From the NCBI GenBank assembly GCA_001000035.1, contig LCGX01000027.1, forward strand, positions 1 through 7,627: a stretch of DNA of 7,627 bases, given 5' to 3'. The notes beneath the pieces were generated by a model that did no database searches, had not been told where the DNA came from, and was given only the letters and a program-made list of their open reading frames with translations. The stretch comes from Candidatus Nomurabacteria bacterium GW2011_GWF2_43_8 (GTDB lineage Bacteria; Patescibacteriota; Minisyncoccia; Phycocordibacterales; UBA9973). This document shows positions 6,191 through 7,627 of the stretch, one piece after another (position 1 is the first letter of the stretch; every line of letters starts with the position of its first letter). A program made the position numbers and the translations under genes.

Positions 6191-7057
6191 ATGACGCAGG
6201 AAAGTAGGAAATATTACTTGCCCCTATGCTCTCTTTTGCTTCTCTCGGCGGTTATTTTTCTCATTAGCCTGGACTGGCGCGGTTCCCATCGGGGTTTTAC
6301 CTTTGCTATGTTGGGCGTCGGCCAAGGCGACGCGCTTTTTATAGAAACGCCTTCCGGCACGCAGATTATGTTCGATACGGGACCCGCGCGCAAGATTTTA
6401 GGCCCGCTAGCGCGAGTGATGTCGCCGTTCGACCGGAGTATCGACGCGATTGTTATTACTAATCCGGACGCGGACCACATCGGCGGGTTTTTGGATATTT
6501 TGAAAAATTACAAAGTGGGTGCAGTTTTTGAGCCGGGCACTTTCAATGACACGAAAACGTTCCAAAACCTGAAAGAGGAAATAGAAAGGCGGGATATTCC
6601 GGACATTTTGGCAAAAAAGGGAATGAAACTTGATCTAGGCGGAGACGTTTTTATTGATATTTTATTTCCCGATCGGGATGTTTCGACCTGGGAGACGAAT
6701 GAAGGTTCGATCGTGGCGCGATTGTCTTACGGCGATACGTCAATCATGCTTACGGGAGACGCTACAGCCAAAACCGAAAAAATAATTCTTGGAGAAAATT
6801 CTCCGGCGCAGCTGCAAAGTTATATTTTGAAAGTTGGGCACCACGGTTCCCGCTCCTCAACTTCTTTGGAGTTCTTAAACGCGGTTTCTCCGGCATACGC
6901 GCTCATTTCCGCCGGCAAAAATAATAAATATGGGCATCCGCATCCGGATGTTTTGGATGCGCTGACTCAAATTGGCGCTAAAATTTTCAGGACGGATCTA
7001 GAGGGCAGCATAATAATGAAATGTGATACAATGAAGGGATGCGAGATAAAAAGGTAG
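6191..7057 (+). CDS. ComEC C-terminal part: single membrane helix plus metallo-beta-lactamase-fold domain
   Basis: The 288-residue product corresponds to the end of ComEC. Residues 8-28 form one hydrophobic helix preceded by Arg6 and Lys7, suggesting N-in, C-out, so the enzymatic domain would face outside, as proposed for ComEC. Residues 36-275 carry the fold: FAMLGVGQGDALFIETPSGT (38-57) equals the usual 'fLDVGQGDa' strand with Gly for Asp; FDTGP at 61-65; the metal motif TNPDADHIGGF at 90-100, where the usual first His is Asn91; LTGDA at 187-191; VGHHGSRSSTS at 215-225; and GHPHPDVLDAL at 248-258. In ComEC this domain is suggested to act as the nuclease degrading the non-transported strand. 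It has no channel segments, so it must work with the product of 4029-5516. The next in-frame Met is at 40, inside the fold, so 6191 is the likely start. The gene end overlaps, or lies six bases from, glyA depending on the glyA start. Confidence 0.9.
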   Translation: MTQESRKYYLPLCSLLLLSAVIFLISLDWRGSHRGFTFAMLGVGQGDALFIETPSGTQIMFDTGPARKILGPLARVMSPFDRSIDAIVITNPDADHIGGFLDILKNYKVGAVFEPGTFNDTKTFQNLKEEIERRDIPDILAKKGMKLDLGGDVFIDILFPDRDVSTWETNEGSIVARLSYGDTSIMLTGDATAKTEKIILGENSPAQLQSYILKVGHHGSRSSTSLEFLNAVSPAYALISAGKNNKYGHPHPDVLDALTQIGAKIFRTDLEGSIIMKCDTMKGCEIKR

Positions 7058-7299
7058 AAAAAATGATAAAGGCGGAAGAAAAAAGGCAGAAAGAAGGTCT
7101 CGAGCTTATTCCTTCCGAGAACTATGTATCGGAAGATGTCCTAGAAGCCAACGGCTCAGTTTTCACCAATAAATATTCCGAAGGATATCCCGGCCGTCGA
7201 TATTACGGCGGGCAGGAAAATACCGATGCGGTGGAGCGGCTGGCAATAGAACGTGTCTGTAAGCTGTTTAAATGCAAATTTGCCAACGTGCGAATTTAG
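7039..7299 (+). pseudogene. glyA: Serine hydroxymethyltransferase, N-terminal fragment ending at a frameshift
   Basis: GlyA uses pyridoxal phosphate to convert serine and tetrahydrofolate to glycine and methylene-tetrahydrofolate. The N-terminal segment is clear: EEKRQKEGLELIPSENYVSE, VLEANGSVFTNKYSEGYPGR, RYYGGQENTDAVERLAIERV and the start of FANV. The family then reads '(Q/R)PHSGSQANLAVY', which contacts the PLP phosphate. Here the frame instead gives FANVRI and a TAG stop at 7297. The expected NLAVYSALLNPGD resumes in another frame at 7293, so bases equal to eight codons minus two (22 nt) are missing. Two starts are possible: ATG at 7039, overlapping the upstream gene by 19 bases, or ATG at 7063 (Met9), which has AAGG eight bases upstream and is six bases after the preceding stop; I favour 7063. 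As read, this 86-residue piece cannot be an active enzyme. A sequencing or assembly error is a real alternative to gene decay. Confidence 0.85.
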
Positions 7300-7627
7300 C
7301 CGTCTATTCAGCCCTTCTAAATCCCGGGGACACGATTTTGGGTATGGATTTGTCACACGGCGGGCACTTGACCCACGGGCATCCGATGACTCTTCCGGCT
7401 AAAATCTATAATTTTGTTCGATATAAGATGAAAAATCCGGATACGGGGGAGATTGACTACGAAGATTTGCGCCGGGTGGCCTTGGAGAAAAAACCGAAAA
7501 TAATTCTAGCCGGTTTTTCTGCCTATTCGCGCAACTTGGATTACAAAAAATTCGTGGATATCGCCCATGAAGTTGGAGCTATCACCGTGGCAGACATGGC
7601 GCACATTGCCGGCTTGATTGCCGGTGG
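7293..7627 (+). pseudogene. glyA: Serine hydroxymethyltransferase, continuation in the shifted frame (cut by window end)
   Basis: Reading from 7293 gives an open frame to the end of the window with strong family agreement: NLAVYSALLNPGDTILGMDL, then SHGGHLTHGHPMT with the His that stacks on the PLP ring, KIYNFVRYKM, IDYEDLRRVALEKKPKIILA, GFSAYSRNLDYKKFVDIAHE, and VADMAHIAGLIAGG, where the Asp and His of 'DMAH' contact the cofactor. The PLP-binding lysine and C-terminal domain lie beyond the window. No substitution of a key residue is seen in this part, so decay, if real, is recent. A restart at the ATG at 7344 (MDLSHGGH) is conceivable but has no obvious ribosome binding site and would yield a protein missing the N-terminal substrate-binding arm. 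The segment is best read together with 7039-7299 as one glyA gene with a single lesion. Confidence 0.88.

Noticed and set aside
7291..7299. Programmed frameshift in glyA
   Set aside because: There is no slippery heptamer, and conserved residues of the motif are missing altogether; a ribosomal shift would not restore PHSGSQA, so a deletion explains it better.
1..7627. Recoding of TGA to glycine, as in some Patescibacteria lineages
   Set aside because: recJ ends properly at TGA overlapping rnhA, all other genes read through without in-frame TGA, and Gly positions use GGN codons.

Overview
The window reads as chromosomal DNA from an uncultivated Candidate Phyla Radiation (Patescibacteria) bacterium, most likely of the Parcubacteria type. 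The basis is indirect: compact, tightly packed genes with weak Shine-Dalgarno sites, a ComEC with the wording 'ALSGYNITIV', and a membrane protein that begins with a short UBA-like helical module which I recall as common in that group. TGA acts as a stop (end of recJ), so the code is the standard bacterial one rather than the TGA=Gly code of some relatives. The taxonomic placement is inference.

Layout. Positions 2-5516 hold six plus-strand genes in a row: the 3' two thirds of recJ (5' end outside the window), rnhA (overlapping recJ by ATGA), a strikingly AT-rich gene for a small four-helix membrane protein of unknown function, a GNAT-family N-acetyltransferase, an RDD-family membrane protein with an unusual N-terminal module and an unrecognised C-terminal domain, and the membrane-channel half of comEC. 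A minus-strand Fe/Mn superoxide dismutase gene (5500-6102) meets comEC tail to tail with a 17-bp overlap. Downstream, on the plus strand, lies an independent gene for the last transmembrane helix plus metallo-beta-lactamase domain of ComEC (6191-7057), followed at once by glyA (serine hydroxymethyltransferase), which runs off the window.

Two things stand out. First, ComEC is split into two genes (495 + 288 residues, together about the length of a one-piece ComEC), with an intact sod gene in the opposite orientation exactly between them. The cut falls in a loop between the last two membrane helices. Second, glyA is broken: a stretch corresponding to 22 nucleotides is missing at the PLP phosphate-binding motif, shifting the frame, while both flanks are otherwise well conserved. 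This is either real gene decay, a population variant, or an assembly error.

Functionally, the ComEC halves would form the inner-membrane channel for single-stranded DNA uptake. RecJ (5'-3' ssDNA exonuclease) and RNase HI (RNA:DNA hybrid removal) belong to recombination, repair and replication. GlyA supplies glycine and one-carbon units. The superoxide dismutase gives oxidative-stress protection. No tRNA, rRNA, CRISPR array, transposase or clear intrinsic terminator was found, and no gap without a gene is longer than about 90 bases.
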